A DNA stretch of 64,000 nucleotides from Romeriopsis navalis LEGE 11480. Its GTDB lineage: Bacteria > Cyanobacteriota > Cyanobacteriia > Leptolyngbyales > Leptolyngbyaceae. Position numbers and translations under genes: made by a program. Positions 1-8,339 of this stretch are shown here, in pieces. Each line of letters begins with the position of its first letter. The first letter of the stretch is position 1. The notes beneath the pieces are model-generated. The model worked only from the letters and a program-made list of their open reading frames with translations. It ran no database searches and was not told where the DNA came from. Location: assembly GCF_015207035.1 (NCBI RefSeq), contig NZ_JADEXQ010000008.1:42518-106517 (forward strand). The letters are read 5' to 3'.

Positions 1-2618
1 GTCGAACTCGATAGCGTTGTCTCATTTTGGGCTAATAACGTCAACCGTTTCGCCAACGGTAGCGTCAAACGCGATCGAAGTTGATCGGAATTACTATTTA
101 GGTCCCCAAGACGATCGGTGCGATCGCGGTGCAGCCAATCCACATTGACATCAGCACTGCCCAACTTCTGCTGGATTCCCAGCGAAATCGTGGTCAGGGC
201 ATTATCAACAGCCGTACCAGGACGAGACAGGGTTGAAGCCGTAAATAAGTCCTCAAATAAGGCAACCGGATTCGGCGCAATGCCTTTATTGGTTTCACGA
301 TCGTATTGAGCTCGGAGATTCGTTGTCGGACCAATCGCAGCGGTTGCCAGGGCACCATAGCGGGTCTGTCCCGGAATAAAGCTCGTCGTGGCATTATTCG
401 CAAACCCCGCTGCCGCTGATCGCAAATATACGCGACCCTGCACACCGTTGGCCACCTGCCCCTGCAAATCCACCCGGTAGGCCGAGCCAGAAACATTCAC
501 GCCACTGAAGTCATTATTCGATCGGGCGTATTCAGCAATCAAACTGCCGTTCTCCCCGAGTGAGATATAGGCATCGGCACCAAGAATATCAAAGCCCCGT
601 TCACCTTGATTTTCCCTAAGGTAAGTCCCCCCAATCCAGCTCTCTTGATTCGGCGTCCGCGAAAGGAAATAGCGCAACCGCCCGGCAATCAAGTCAGAAT
701 CAACCCCCGGATTATCGTATTGATAACTCGCCACAATTCGCCGCACTAACGTCTCACCCGCTTGTCCAACGTCCGTGCGCAAGACGGGCTCGCGGAAAAC
801 GATCGTGCCACGATCATAATCAATTTCATAGTCTGGACCACGGTTCAACCGCTGTCGATCAATCACGGTACCGGGGCGATTGAGCTCTTCCATTTCAAGA
901 TAAATTTCTTCACTCCCGGCAACCAACCGGCGACGGGAAAAGAAGTAAGTCCCACTCGTTCCATCCGGCGGAATCAGATCGCGCTGATAACCTTGGATGT
1001 TATTGCCATACATCCCCGACAGTTGCAAATTGCCAATGTTATAGTTCGCCTTCAAGCCATGCAACTGGCGCGTTGTAGCGGTAAATTCCTGAGATTTTGT
1101 GACGAATTCTTCCGTATTGAAGTCGCCCCACATAAAGAAATCACTGCCCGCATTCGCCACCGGCGAAGTCCGTTCCAACTTCAGATAAACACTATCTTTG
1201 GAAGGCGCCAACACAGTAGAATTCGAACTATCGCCATAGATCGGATAGTTATGATCGCAGGCTTGATACTGGCGGAAGAGACTCGATTCCCCTTTGCAAT
1301 CTTGGTTCAGATTACGGGCATTATTAAACGCCCCCGTAAACAACCACTGGCCAACTTTACCCGTGGCAAATATCGACGCATTCACATCCAGACGATAGCG
1401 GTTATCCTCGTCCAACGGTAAGAATTCGCGCACGCTCCGATAGAAATCTGTCCCCCGACGACCAAAGCGTAAATCTAATACACCCGTGGCGATCGATGGC
1501 CTGAGGTCAGTCTCAAACTCAACTTGCGTATACGCCTCTAAATTCGTACTAAAGGCTTTGATCCTGACGGTCTGGGCTGCTAATCCCGCCTGCAACTGGG
1601 CCGTAAATTCACCATTGATCGCTTGCACTTGGAAACCCGGCTGCGCCGGTTCCGCATCCTCGCCGACAAAATCACCCGCCGTTGCGGTTAATGTAACTAA
1701 GGCCTCACGGCTAGCGATATTCCCTTGGGCATCGAGCAATTTACCGCGAACCGTCGCCATCGATTTACCATCCGCTGGCACCTGCGCTTCACGGGTATCA
1801 ATCGTCAGCTTCTGGACCGCGCCCCGCACCTGCGCGATTACCGTTGTGGTGTCTTGAGGATTGCTTTGCGATCGCAATACGATCGTATTTTCTCCTTCGG
1901 TCAGGGATACACCGTACCAACTTTGCGTCATCAAACCAGTCTGCGGATCAGTTTCGGTCCGACCCACCAATGAGGGATCAGCCGCCACACCGTTAATTAA
2001 CAGATCAACCGCCGCATCTTGGGAAAACTGAATCACCACCGTCACAGCGGGGACATCGAATAATTCGTCCGCTGTGGGTGAAATAATCTTCAGCTTGGAT
2101 GTCACCGCCGTTGAGGATTGCGTAGGTGCTGCCTGCGCTGCCGTTAAGTCATCAGGTACTGGCATGGTTGCTGGCGTCGCCGCCACATCGAGCTGATCCG
2201 GAACCGCCGCGGTATCCTTGAGCGCCGGTGTATCAACTACCGGCACCTTGTTAATCAGGCTTTGCGGTGGCGTGATCTTCCAGGAGTCCTGCGCCAGCAC
2301 ATCTAAAGATGCCCGAATTTTCGCTAGTTCTTCCGCCGTCACAGCATCCGGGACAACATGCAACTTTGCCGCTGGGGCCGGGACGGTGCCACTTGCGGTA
2401 ATCGATCGTGAAGCCGCCAGTAAGTCCGATACTGGCTTACCGACTGGACCATCCGTGATCGACACTGACTGTAAATCCACCTTGGCAGTCGATGCTGGGA
2501 GCAGCTTTTTTGCCCCGGCCGCCTTATCCGTCAGTGCGGTGGCCCCGGCCGATTGCGCAATTAAATTCAGGGTGAGACAAACTAACGAGGCTTGCCAATG
2601 GAACGTATTATATTTCAT
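1..2618 (-). CDS. Very large outer-membrane-like surface protein, partial (C-terminus off the left edge)
   Basis: At least 872 residues are visible from the ATG at 2618; the gene runs past base 1. Residues 1-25 form a signal peptide (MKYNTF... ending near AQSAGA). An Ala/Pro/Thr-rich stretch follows, then an Ig-like region near residues 278-330 (VPADGKSMATVRGKLLDAQG) that resembles invasin Big-1 domains. From about residue 400 the protein is rich in alternating beta strands. Around residues 563-605 it carries a G-S-E-E-I-Y ... RGPDYEIDYDRGTIVF motif, which I associate with large outer-membrane proteins of the SprA and Deinococcus surface types (from memory, not searched). The start codon overlaps the stop of the preceding DUF11 gene (ATGA), so the two are probably translationally coupled. 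I infer an outer-membrane anchor or exporter for the DUF11 proteins encoded upstream. The exact family is unknown to me. Confidence 0.75.
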   Translation of the reverse strand, partial: MKYNTFHWQASLVCLTLNLIAQSAGATALTDKAAGAKKLLPASTAKVDLQSVSITDGPVGKPVSDLLAASRSITASGTVPAPAAKLHVVPDAVTAEELAKIRASLDVLAQDSWKITPPQSLINKVPVVDTPALKDTAAVPDQLDVAATPATMPVPDDLTAAQAAPTQSSTAVTSKLKIISPTADELFDVPAVTVVIQFSQDAAVDLLINGVAADPSLVGRTETDPQTGLMTQSWYGVSLTEGENTIVLRSQSNPQDTTTVIAQVRGAVQKLTIDTREAQVPADGKSMATVRGKLLDAQGNIASREALVTLTATAGDFVGEDAEPAQPGFQVQAINGEFTAQLQAGLAAQTVRIKAFSTNLEAYTQVEFETDLRPSIATGVLDLRFGRRGTDFYRSVREFLPLDEDNRYRLDVNASIFATGKVGQWLFTGAFNNARNLNQDCKGESSLFRQYQACDHNYPIYGDSSNSTVLAPSKDSVYLKLERTSPVANAGSDFFMWGDFNTEEFVTKSQEFTATTRQLHGLKANYNIGNLQLSGMYGNNIQGYQRDLIPPDGTSGTYFFSRRRLVAGSEEIYLEMEELNRPGTVIDRQRLNRGPDYEIDYDRGTIVFREPVLRTDVGQAGETLVRRIVASYQYDNPGVDSDLIAGRLRYFLSRTPNQESWIGGTYLRENQGERGFDILGADAYISLGENGSLIAEYARSNNDFSGVNVSGSAYRVDLQGQVANGVQGRVYLRSAAAGFANNATTSFIPGQTRYGALATAAIGPTTNLRAQYDRETNKGIAPNPVALFEDLFTASTLSRPGTAVDNALTTISLGIQQKLGSADVNVDWLHRDRTDRLGDLNSNSDQLRSRLTLPLAKRLTLLAQNETTLSSS

Positions 2619-4168
2619 AGTTGGCCTGCCGATTTTGACGTTGGAGTAACCGCGAAATTCATTCGCACAAGTCCGCCGGGCGCTAACCGCACCAGCCGCG
2701 ATTGACTCCGACGAGCTTTAACTTTTTCATTCGGAGCAAGGGTATAGCCAGGGATGCTCGTGAGGTCGAGGACGCCGGTGCGACTGCCGGATAGCACATT
2801 CGAAACCGAGTACATCCCCTTGGCATCGGTCGTAATGCGATTACCATCGTCGAGAAAGACGACGGCGTTCGGAATCCCTGGCTCATCCGGTTGCTTTTCA
2901 CCATCAAAGTTACGGTCATCAAACACTCGCCCAATAATCACGCCACAGTCAGCTAGTAAACCGGGACTAATCCGCATCTGATGCGTTGCGGGGCCATCCT
3001 TTACATTGAGGCCATTATCTTCACGTCGAGCCGTTACTACAGCCGAGTTACGCCCCGTACCCCGAATCGAATCCGAGTTTAGTTGCGTGGCATAAGCCAC
3101 ATTCAAAACCCGATCGGCGGGGATATTCGCATCCGTTGTAAATTGCACCGTATTCCCATTCACGGTGGCGGTGATTGGGACGATCTGATTATCAATCTCG
3201 CCTCGGACAGAATTGGGCAGAAACTTAAAGCCCTGCGGGAGAATGTCGGAGACATCCACCCCAGTCAATGGGGCATCGGCCCGATTCCGAATCGACAAAC
3301 GGTAAATTGCGGTTTCGCCCGGTTCGGATAAGGCTCGATCGGCACTCTTGATAATCTGAACCTGATTGGGCTGGCACATCCGAGCGGTGAACTCCAACGC
3401 CAACAGATCTAGTCCGATCGTCTCCGCGTTTGAGACAAAGGCGATCGTATCTTGAAACTCTGTTGCGCCAGTAATTTCAACGGGTTGACCATCGAGCGAA
3501 GTGGCAATGTATCGGACCACGCTATTACCAACAGAACCAATACTTTCGACAATCTCTAACCGAATCCGCCGTTGTTGAAAGACCGAACCACTGGGTGGCG
3601 TAATCACCAAAATATATTGGCTGCCGGCGTCGATTTGGCCACGACTCGGATCAAACAGAAAGTTATAAACACCCCGCTCATTCTCCGGTACCGCATTCGA
3701 TAGCGGGAATGGGTTGAGGTTCAGCCGGTTGGGCGTTAAACCACCCGGAATACCATTATCTTGAATGTCCGGCACTTCCGTTGTTGTAAGTGTCACTAAG
3801 TTCCCCAGTTCCGTCCCCGTCGGGTCCGCCGGATTCACTTCGTAGAGAGCCACGGAGAAACCCGTATAGTCAGGCAATACGGCGCCATTACAACCCAGAA
3901 TCCGACCCAGCGGGTCAACTAATGGCGTCGGCTGCGTTGTCAGTTGACTCGTATTCGTCCGAAACTGCAGCTGGGAATTTGGCTCCGCATATTCATAGGC
4001 CGCCTGGTTGACCAACGGAGTTCGTGCTACCGCTGTATCACCAGCCGACGTCGGGGTTGGTGGCGTGGCCTGCGCCAGTGCTGCCACGGGATTCAGCAGC
4101 GATAGCGTCGTTAACGTGATGGCTGTACGATAACGCCATCGTAATTTTGAATAAGGTTTGATACACAT
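2615..4168 (-). CDS. Secreted DUF11 / SdrD B-like domain surface protein
   Basis: 517 residues from ATG 4168; a GTG one codon earlier (4171) is also possible, and GGAG lies 10 nt before that GTG. Residues 1-35 form a signal peptide (basic start, hydrophobic TLTTLSLLNPVAALAQA). The middle holds a DUF11 conserved-repeat domain (about residues 270-385, with VDVSDILPQGFKF). The C-terminal part holds a Cna-B/SdrD-B-like domain (about 405-480, with GRVFDDRNFDGEKQPDEPGI), a fold often used in extracellular stalks. There is no membrane segment after the signal. The stop codon overlaps the start of the large outer-membrane-like gene, which implies joint expression and probably a joint function at the surface. 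The ligand or polymer partner cannot be read from the sequence. Confidence 0.85.
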   Translation of the reverse strand: MCIKPYSKLRWRYRTAITLTTLSLLNPVAALAQATPPTPTSAGDTAVARTPLVNQAAYEYAEPNSQLQFRTNTSQLTTQPTPLVDPLGRILGCNGAVLPDYTGFSVALYEVNPADPTGTELGNLVTLTTTEVPDIQDNGIPGGLTPNRLNLNPFPLSNAVPENERGVYNFLFDPSRGQIDAGSQYILVITPPSGSVFQQRRIRLEIVESIGSVGNSVVRYIATSLDGQPVEITGATEFQDTIAFVSNAETIGLDLLALEFTARMCQPNQVQIIKSADRALSEPGETAIYRLSIRNRADAPLTGVDVSDILPQGFKFLPNSVRGEIDNQIVPITATVNGNTVQFTTDANIPADRVLNVAYATQLNSDSIRGTGRNSAVVTARREDNGLNVKDGPATHQMRISPGLLADCGVIIGRVFDDRNFDGEKQPDEPGIPNAVVFLDDGNRITTDAKGMYSVSNVLSGSRTGVLDLTSIPGYTLAPNEKVKARRSQSRLVRLAPGGLVRMNFAVTPTSKSAGQL

Positions 4169-4304
4169 CACTGGGCTTCATCTCCGGGCACGCAGCAGAT
4201 TGAAAAAATGGGGAATAAATGACAAAAACAACACCGAGCAGCAAGTCAAGGACAATGGCGGTCAAAAAATGACAAGGGCGATCACAATTGGCCAAAACAA
4301 TCCC

Positions 4305-4326
4305 ATCCCCCACGCGCGTGGGGGAT
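4305..4326. repeat. 22-nt perfect palindrome between two DUF11 genes
   Basis: A perfect palindrome (arms ATCCCCCACGC / GCGTGGGGGAT) lies between the 184-aa and 517-aa DUF11 genes. As minus-strand RNA it could form a GC-rich hairpin, but the following bases (GGGATTGTTTTGG) are a poor U-tract. It may be a weak terminator or attenuator inside the operon, or a dimeric protein-binding site. It occurs once, so it is not a CRISPR repeat. Confidence 0.6.
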
Positions 4327-4363
4327 ATGAGGATTCAACTTCGGGATTGCCACGCCGTGCGAA

Positions 4364-4918
4364 TTAACGCACAGTCACTTCATAGGATGCAGTCATTGCC
4401 GCATCCGGGTTGAGGTGATTCTGGAACTGCCACCGCACATGGGTATAGGCTGTCGCCGGCGCGGGACGCATTTCCGTTTTACCGTTCGGTAGCGTTACTT
4501 CTACCATTGGTTGTGCGGTGAAGGTCTTACCCCCATCAATGCTGTAGCGCTTGTTGGCGTTAGCCGTATCGGTTGCCGTATCCAGCCGATAGGTCATCTT
4601 CTGGGGAATCGGCTGCGTCACAACCAACTTGTTCGCCGCCACTTGACCCGCATTTTCGCCAGTGACCGTATAACGCAAAACGTCCCCCGGTACGACTGTG
4701 ACATCACCTTGCAAGGCCTGCCATGCTGTATTGTCCGACTGAACCACCTGCTTTTCTGCAGACAGATTCAACTTCACCTGGGGCCGCTGTAGCGCCTGGG
4801 AGATCGTCTCACCGGCCTGCTGCAAACTCGCCATCACCGGCTGACTGACAAACGGTAAAACCGTTACTGCCGCAGCGGCAAGTACGCCGATCGACAACCG
4901 CTTAGAAATTCGTTTCAT
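4364..4918 (-). CDS. Small secreted DUF11-type protein
   Basis: 184 residues. Residues 1-31 are a clear signal peptide (MKRISKRLSIGVLAAAAVTV ... QPVMA). The rest is a single beta-sandwich domain of DUF11 type, with GDVLRYTVTGENAG near residues 78-91 and YEVTVR at the very C-terminus. It has no membrane segment and no second domain, so it is likely periplasmic or at the surface. It sits between the 837-aa DUF11 gene (hairpin between them) and the 517-aa DUF11/SdrD-like gene (palindrome between them), all on the same strand. By position it is a minor or chaperone-like subunit of the same surface assembly, but that is inference. Confidence 0.8.
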   Translation of the reverse strand: MKRISKRLSIGVLAAAAVTVLPFVSQPVMASLQQAGETISQALQRPQVKLNLSAEKQVVQSDNTAWQALQGDVTVVPGDVLRYTVTGENAGQVAANKLVVTQPIPQKMTYRLDTATDTANANKRYSIDGGKTFTAQPMVEVTLPNGKTEMRPAPATAYTHVRWQFQNHLNPDAAMTASYEVTVR

Positions 4919-4959
4919 CTCAAAAACCTCAAGTTTTGATGGGAAAAATCAATGTAGGG

Positions 4960-4985
4960 TTGAGGGTGATCTGTTTCACCCTCAA
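4960..4985 (-). terminator. Hairpin between the 837-aa and 184-aa DUF11 genes
   Basis: A perfect 10-bp stem (TTGAGGGTGA / TCACCCTCAA) with a 6-nt loop lies 40 bases past the stop of the 837-aa gene. On the minus strand a run of five T (GATTTTTCC) follows about 11 nt after the stem, farther than in a standard intrinsic terminator. It is likely a partial terminator or a 3'-end stabiliser that sets the expression ratio of the two DUF11 genes. Confidence 0.55.
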
Positions 4986-5025
4986 TCCATTAGTCACTCA
5001 ACTAACAATTCAAACCGGCTTCGAC

Positions 5026-7539
5026 CTAGTTCATCTTGCGTTGGAAGGTGAAGGTCCGTTGCTCGGCCGGGGCCACCAATCCAGTAATCGTATTAACGTA
5101 CTTCGTGACGTCAGTGGAGAAGGTTGTACCAGTTTGGTCCGCCCCCGCCGATGTAGCGGGCTTACCGTTGAAGAAGGTAATCGTTGAAGCTCCAGAATCA
5201 CTGGCCGAACCCACAATGTTACTCGTATCGAGCTTGCCATCGGAGTCATTATCCAAGGCCCAGTTATTCTTACCGTCACCGAGAACCGTACTCAGCGTTC
5301 CATCCTCAACAATCTGGACGTTGCTAGCGTTTAACAACACGTTACCGGTACCCGCTTGGGCTTCTGAGATATTGGTATAGCTGATGCGATACTCAATAAT
5401 GTTGCCCGGCGAAGGATTCTTCTCATCCGTGCTGAAGGTCGTATCAGCCGTCGCTGGTGCAGGACCAGAACCCGGTAGAATACGAGATTCTTTCAACATC
5501 TTCAGGAAGCCGGTATAGACACGATCGATGGTTTCATTAGTCGCATCAACGGCGCCATCATTACCGCCATCTTTGACCCCATCATTGTTGGCGTCCGTTG
5601 TGTAGTTATCAATGGATGCGACAATCGGCACAGGGAAGCCTTTCTCGGGCTCTGTATCAGCGGCATCCGTCGAGAGCGGCGTATCAGCAGGAAGGTTAAC
5701 TTCCACACCGTAGTTGATCGTGTCATTCGGGTCGAAGTTCGGGATGGTAATCGGCGTACCACCAGTGGTGCTGGAGACAATTGCGAAATTCCCCCCGTTG
5801 TATTCATAACTCACCGAATCCGCACCATAGGTCACCGTCACCGTCGTACCGTCCGGTAGATCAGTCGGGTCAGCGGGCGCTTTAGGCTCCAACTTCAGTT
5901 CACCCGCATCCGTACCGGCATTTTTGACCGTATTAGTAAACGCAACTGGCGCCGGATCAAGCGTTGAGCCGGGTGCAGTATCTGGTGGAACGAGCGAAGA
6001 CTTATTCGTAAAGTCATCATCAACACTCGTTGGACCAACCGCATCAGGCGCATTTTCTGGACCGTTTTGGACCGCTGATGCCGTCGGCTCAGAAATTACA
6101 AAGACGTTCGCTTCACCATCCGGACCTGTCCCATTATTGTTATTGCCCGGGTCAGTGCCGGTCGCGGTGGCATCCGTCGGGTCGTCGATATAGCCATCGT
6201 TTACCGTTGGCGTTGTATCCGGTACACCATCATTGTTGGTATCCGTTCCAGTCGGCGGCGTTGTCCCATCATAATTGCTGGGGTTTTGGTCACCCGATTC
6301 ATCATAGACCGGGACATTCGTCCCCGGTGTCTGACCAAAGAGTTGTGCCATGTTATTTACTGTTAACGGGGCCACAGCACCGGCGGCAACTTTAACCTGA
6401 ATCGCAAACCCAGAAACAGTACTACCCGGTGCAACCGAAGTCACAACCGCTGGGTTGTTCACAAAACCAATCCGGGTAACCGTATTGAGGTTCGTTGGGG
6501 CAGTGGTTGTCCACTGTGCTGCATTTGCGTCAGTCGTAACAGGATCAATGGTATAAACCACTTCCCATCCCGGTGGTGCAGTCGGTGCAACCGCTAATTC
6601 TGTATCTTTCGGAATCGCATCCGACACTAAAATGCGGGATGATGCGACCGTGTCAACGGTAATGCTTTGGCCAACCAGAGGCGCCGGTGTAATCCCGTTA
6701 CCGGTGGGATCAGTTCCTTCGACCCGGATACTCAGATCATAAGTCAACGTATCATCCGTAATCTGGGGCGTCCCCGCGTCACTATAGTCCGATCGACTCT
6801 TCAGCACCGTAGCCAAAGCGTAGGTCTTGAGCGTGCTCGCAACCGTAACTTGCTGTGTCATACCTGCTTCACGAGTGCCATTAACCGGCGCTCCATCCAC
6901 TTCGTTGCCACCCGTGCCATCAGCATTATCAACGGTATACACGTCACCACCATTCGGATTACGCAATTGGTTTTGCGAATCACCCGGAGTATCACCTAAG
7001 GTAACGTTAATTAAATCATTTGCTTGAGCGCCAGCCGCAACCGTAACGGGCACACGCACCAACACAGAACCACCGGCTTCAATCGACGGGGTCAACTGAT
7101 CGGCGCCCGTGATTGCCGTCCAAGTTGTACCACCATCAGTACTAATCTCTAAATTCCCACTGACCGAAGCGGGGCCAGTGACAGTCGCCAAGTTCGGGAC
7201 CCGGAATGTGGTCGGGTCGTTACCCACGTTCGTAACGGTGTAGACATACTGCAAGGCATCGCCAACTTGCACCTGGCCGCCGTTCACATCAGTGACACCA
7301 GAAGCGGTTACGGTGATACCAGCGACTTCCGCAACTTTAACAGTCACCGTATTCGAAGTTGCATCAATGGTCGTTCCGGGTGCGTTCGGATCTTCATAAG
7401 TTGCATTAGCTGTGTTGCTAATGCTCGTGCCAGCGACAGTTCCATCGGCCAATACAGGTAGCGCAAGGGAAACTAGCCCGCTAGCAGCAAGCATCACCGC
7501 CAAGACCTGGCGATAGGGCAAGCGAGTTTTGTTATTCAT
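5026..7539 (-). CDS. Large secreted DUF11 repeat protein with Ca-binding-type loops
   Basis: 837 residues from ATG 7539, chosen because it opens a normal signal peptide (MNNKTRLPYRQ, then hydrophobic VLAVMLAASGLVSLALPVLA); a start 13 codons earlier would spoil it. The mature part is acidic, Thr/Asp/Gly-rich and built of DUF11-like beta domains (for example VQVGDALQYVYTVTNVGNDP near residue 90 and NIIEYRISYTN near 730). Several D-x-N/D-x-D-G loops are present (DTNNDGVPD, DANNDGVKD, DNDSDGKLD), the pattern of thrombospondin type 3 or dockerin calcium sites. Low basic content and no C-terminal anchor suggest an extracellular structural protein. It is the first gene of the surface cassette and the most likely bulk component. 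Confidence 0.85.
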   Translation of the reverse strand: MNNKTRLPYRQVLAVMLAASGLVSLALPVLADGTVAGTSISNTANATYEDPNAPGTTIDATSNTVTVKVAEVAGITVTASGVTDVNGGQVQVGDALQYVYTVTNVGNDPTTFRVPNLATVTGPASVSGNLEISTDGGTTWTAITGADQLTPSIEAGGSVLVRVPVTVAAGAQANDLINVTLGDTPGDSQNQLRNPNGGDVYTVDNADGTGGNEVDGAPVNGTREAGMTQQVTVASTLKTYALATVLKSRSDYSDAGTPQITDDTLTYDLSIRVEGTDPTGNGITPAPLVGQSITVDTVASSRILVSDAIPKDTELAVAPTAPPGWEVVYTIDPVTTDANAAQWTTTAPTNLNTVTRIGFVNNPAVVTSVAPGSTVSGFAIQVKVAAGAVAPLTVNNMAQLFGQTPGTNVPVYDESGDQNPSNYDGTTPPTGTDTNNDGVPDTTPTVNDGYIDDPTDATATGTDPGNNNNGTGPDGEANVFVISEPTASAVQNGPENAPDAVGPTSVDDDFTNKSSLVPPDTAPGSTLDPAPVAFTNTVKNAGTDAGELKLEPKAPADPTDLPDGTTVTVTYGADSVSYEYNGGNFAIVSSTTGGTPITIPNFDPNDTINYGVEVNLPADTPLSTDAADTEPEKGFPVPIVASIDNYTTDANNDGVKDGGNDGAVDATNETIDRVYTGFLKMLKESRILPGSGPAPATADTTFSTDEKNPSPGNIIEYRISYTNISEAQAGTGNVLLNASNVQIVEDGTLSTVLGDGKNNWALDNDSDGKLDTSNIVGSASDSGASTITFFNGKPATSAGADQTGTTFSTDVTKYVNTITGLVAPAEQRTFTFQRKMN

Positions 7540-8339
7540 GGTGTAAACGAAATAGTGAATAGTTGCGAAGGGCAGCAACCAGCCTGATGGAATACGTCGT
7601 GATGCCCGTCTGAAGTAAAATCGAAAAAATCTTAGTAGTACACAAATGGCGCAACGGCTGATCGCACAGGGCTCATTGCATCGCCGGTTGAACAGTCAGA
7701 AAGTCTTAGTAGTGCACAGATGACGCAATGGCGAATATCACAAGAACCATTGCATGATGAGTAGGAAGTAAGGCAAATGCGCGAAGGCAATTTGCAACAT
7801 CATGATTGAGACTGAGCAACACCTGATTCAACTATCAGTAAAGTGTGAAAGTGTGAAAGCATCGGGAATCGGCAATTGATTTAACTCCACTTTTTCACAA
7901 TGCTAAAACCCCAGATATCAGTACATTTCAAGTGCATTTCATCCGTTCACTGCAGTGCGCATTCAGTAGATATCCGGAATGCGCGCAAAAAAAAAATTCC
8001 GAATTCAGCATTTCAACGCAAAATCATCCAAAACCAAATAACAGAAGCACTTTACGGAGTGCAGCGAACCACAAGACATATATCTTTCAGTTGAAGCATT
8101 AGCCTTTTTCTCTAGTTGAGGAGAGATGACAAAGCGGTTGTATCACCGGTCTAATGAAGAGAGATTATGGCATCTCAGTCAGTATGAATCATTGCTGAAT
8201 TAAGTGATATCCATCGCATTTACGGCAGCAACTTTAACCCCGCACTTCAAATATTCACTTTCATACTTGCGGCAGCGCTGAAGTCATCACACGTTAGCGC
8301 TGCAAAAAATATGAGACCCGGCATTTTAATGACCTACTG
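7540..8339. other. 800-bp intergenic region between divergent genes
   Basis: No convincing gene is seen in either strand. It contains the direct repeat pair (7631-7756), a tandem octamer AAAGTGTG x2 near 7840-7857, a small inverted repeat GCGCATTC/GAATGCGC (7957-7964, 7977-7984) and a run of ten A just after it. It must hold the promoters for the surface cassette (minus) and the GT39-type gene (plus). Confidence 0.6.
7631..7756 (-). repeat. Pair of 51-bp imperfect direct repeats in the leader of the DUF11 operon
   Basis: Copies at 7631-7681 and 7705-7755 align without gaps at about 75% identity. Both begin CTTAGTAGT and end CATTGCAT, with conserved CACA, ATG and CGCAA blocks between. The offset is 74 bp, close to seven turns of B-DNA. 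They lie 90-220 bp upstream of the 837-aa gene start, so they could be regulator sites or duplicated promoter units. Confidence 0.6.

Noticed and set aside
762..1421. 219-codon plus-strand frame opposite the giant surface gene
   Set aside because: It is a shadow of the beta-rich minus-strand gene, with no start signal and no recognisable domain.
4305..4326. Resemblance of the palindrome to a type I-E CRISPR repeat core
   Set aside because: Only one copy is present, with no spacers and no cas genes in the window.
7900..8094. 64-codon plus-strand frame in the leader region
   Set aside because: Crosses a poly-A run, shows unlikely composition and has no ribosome site or homologous pattern.
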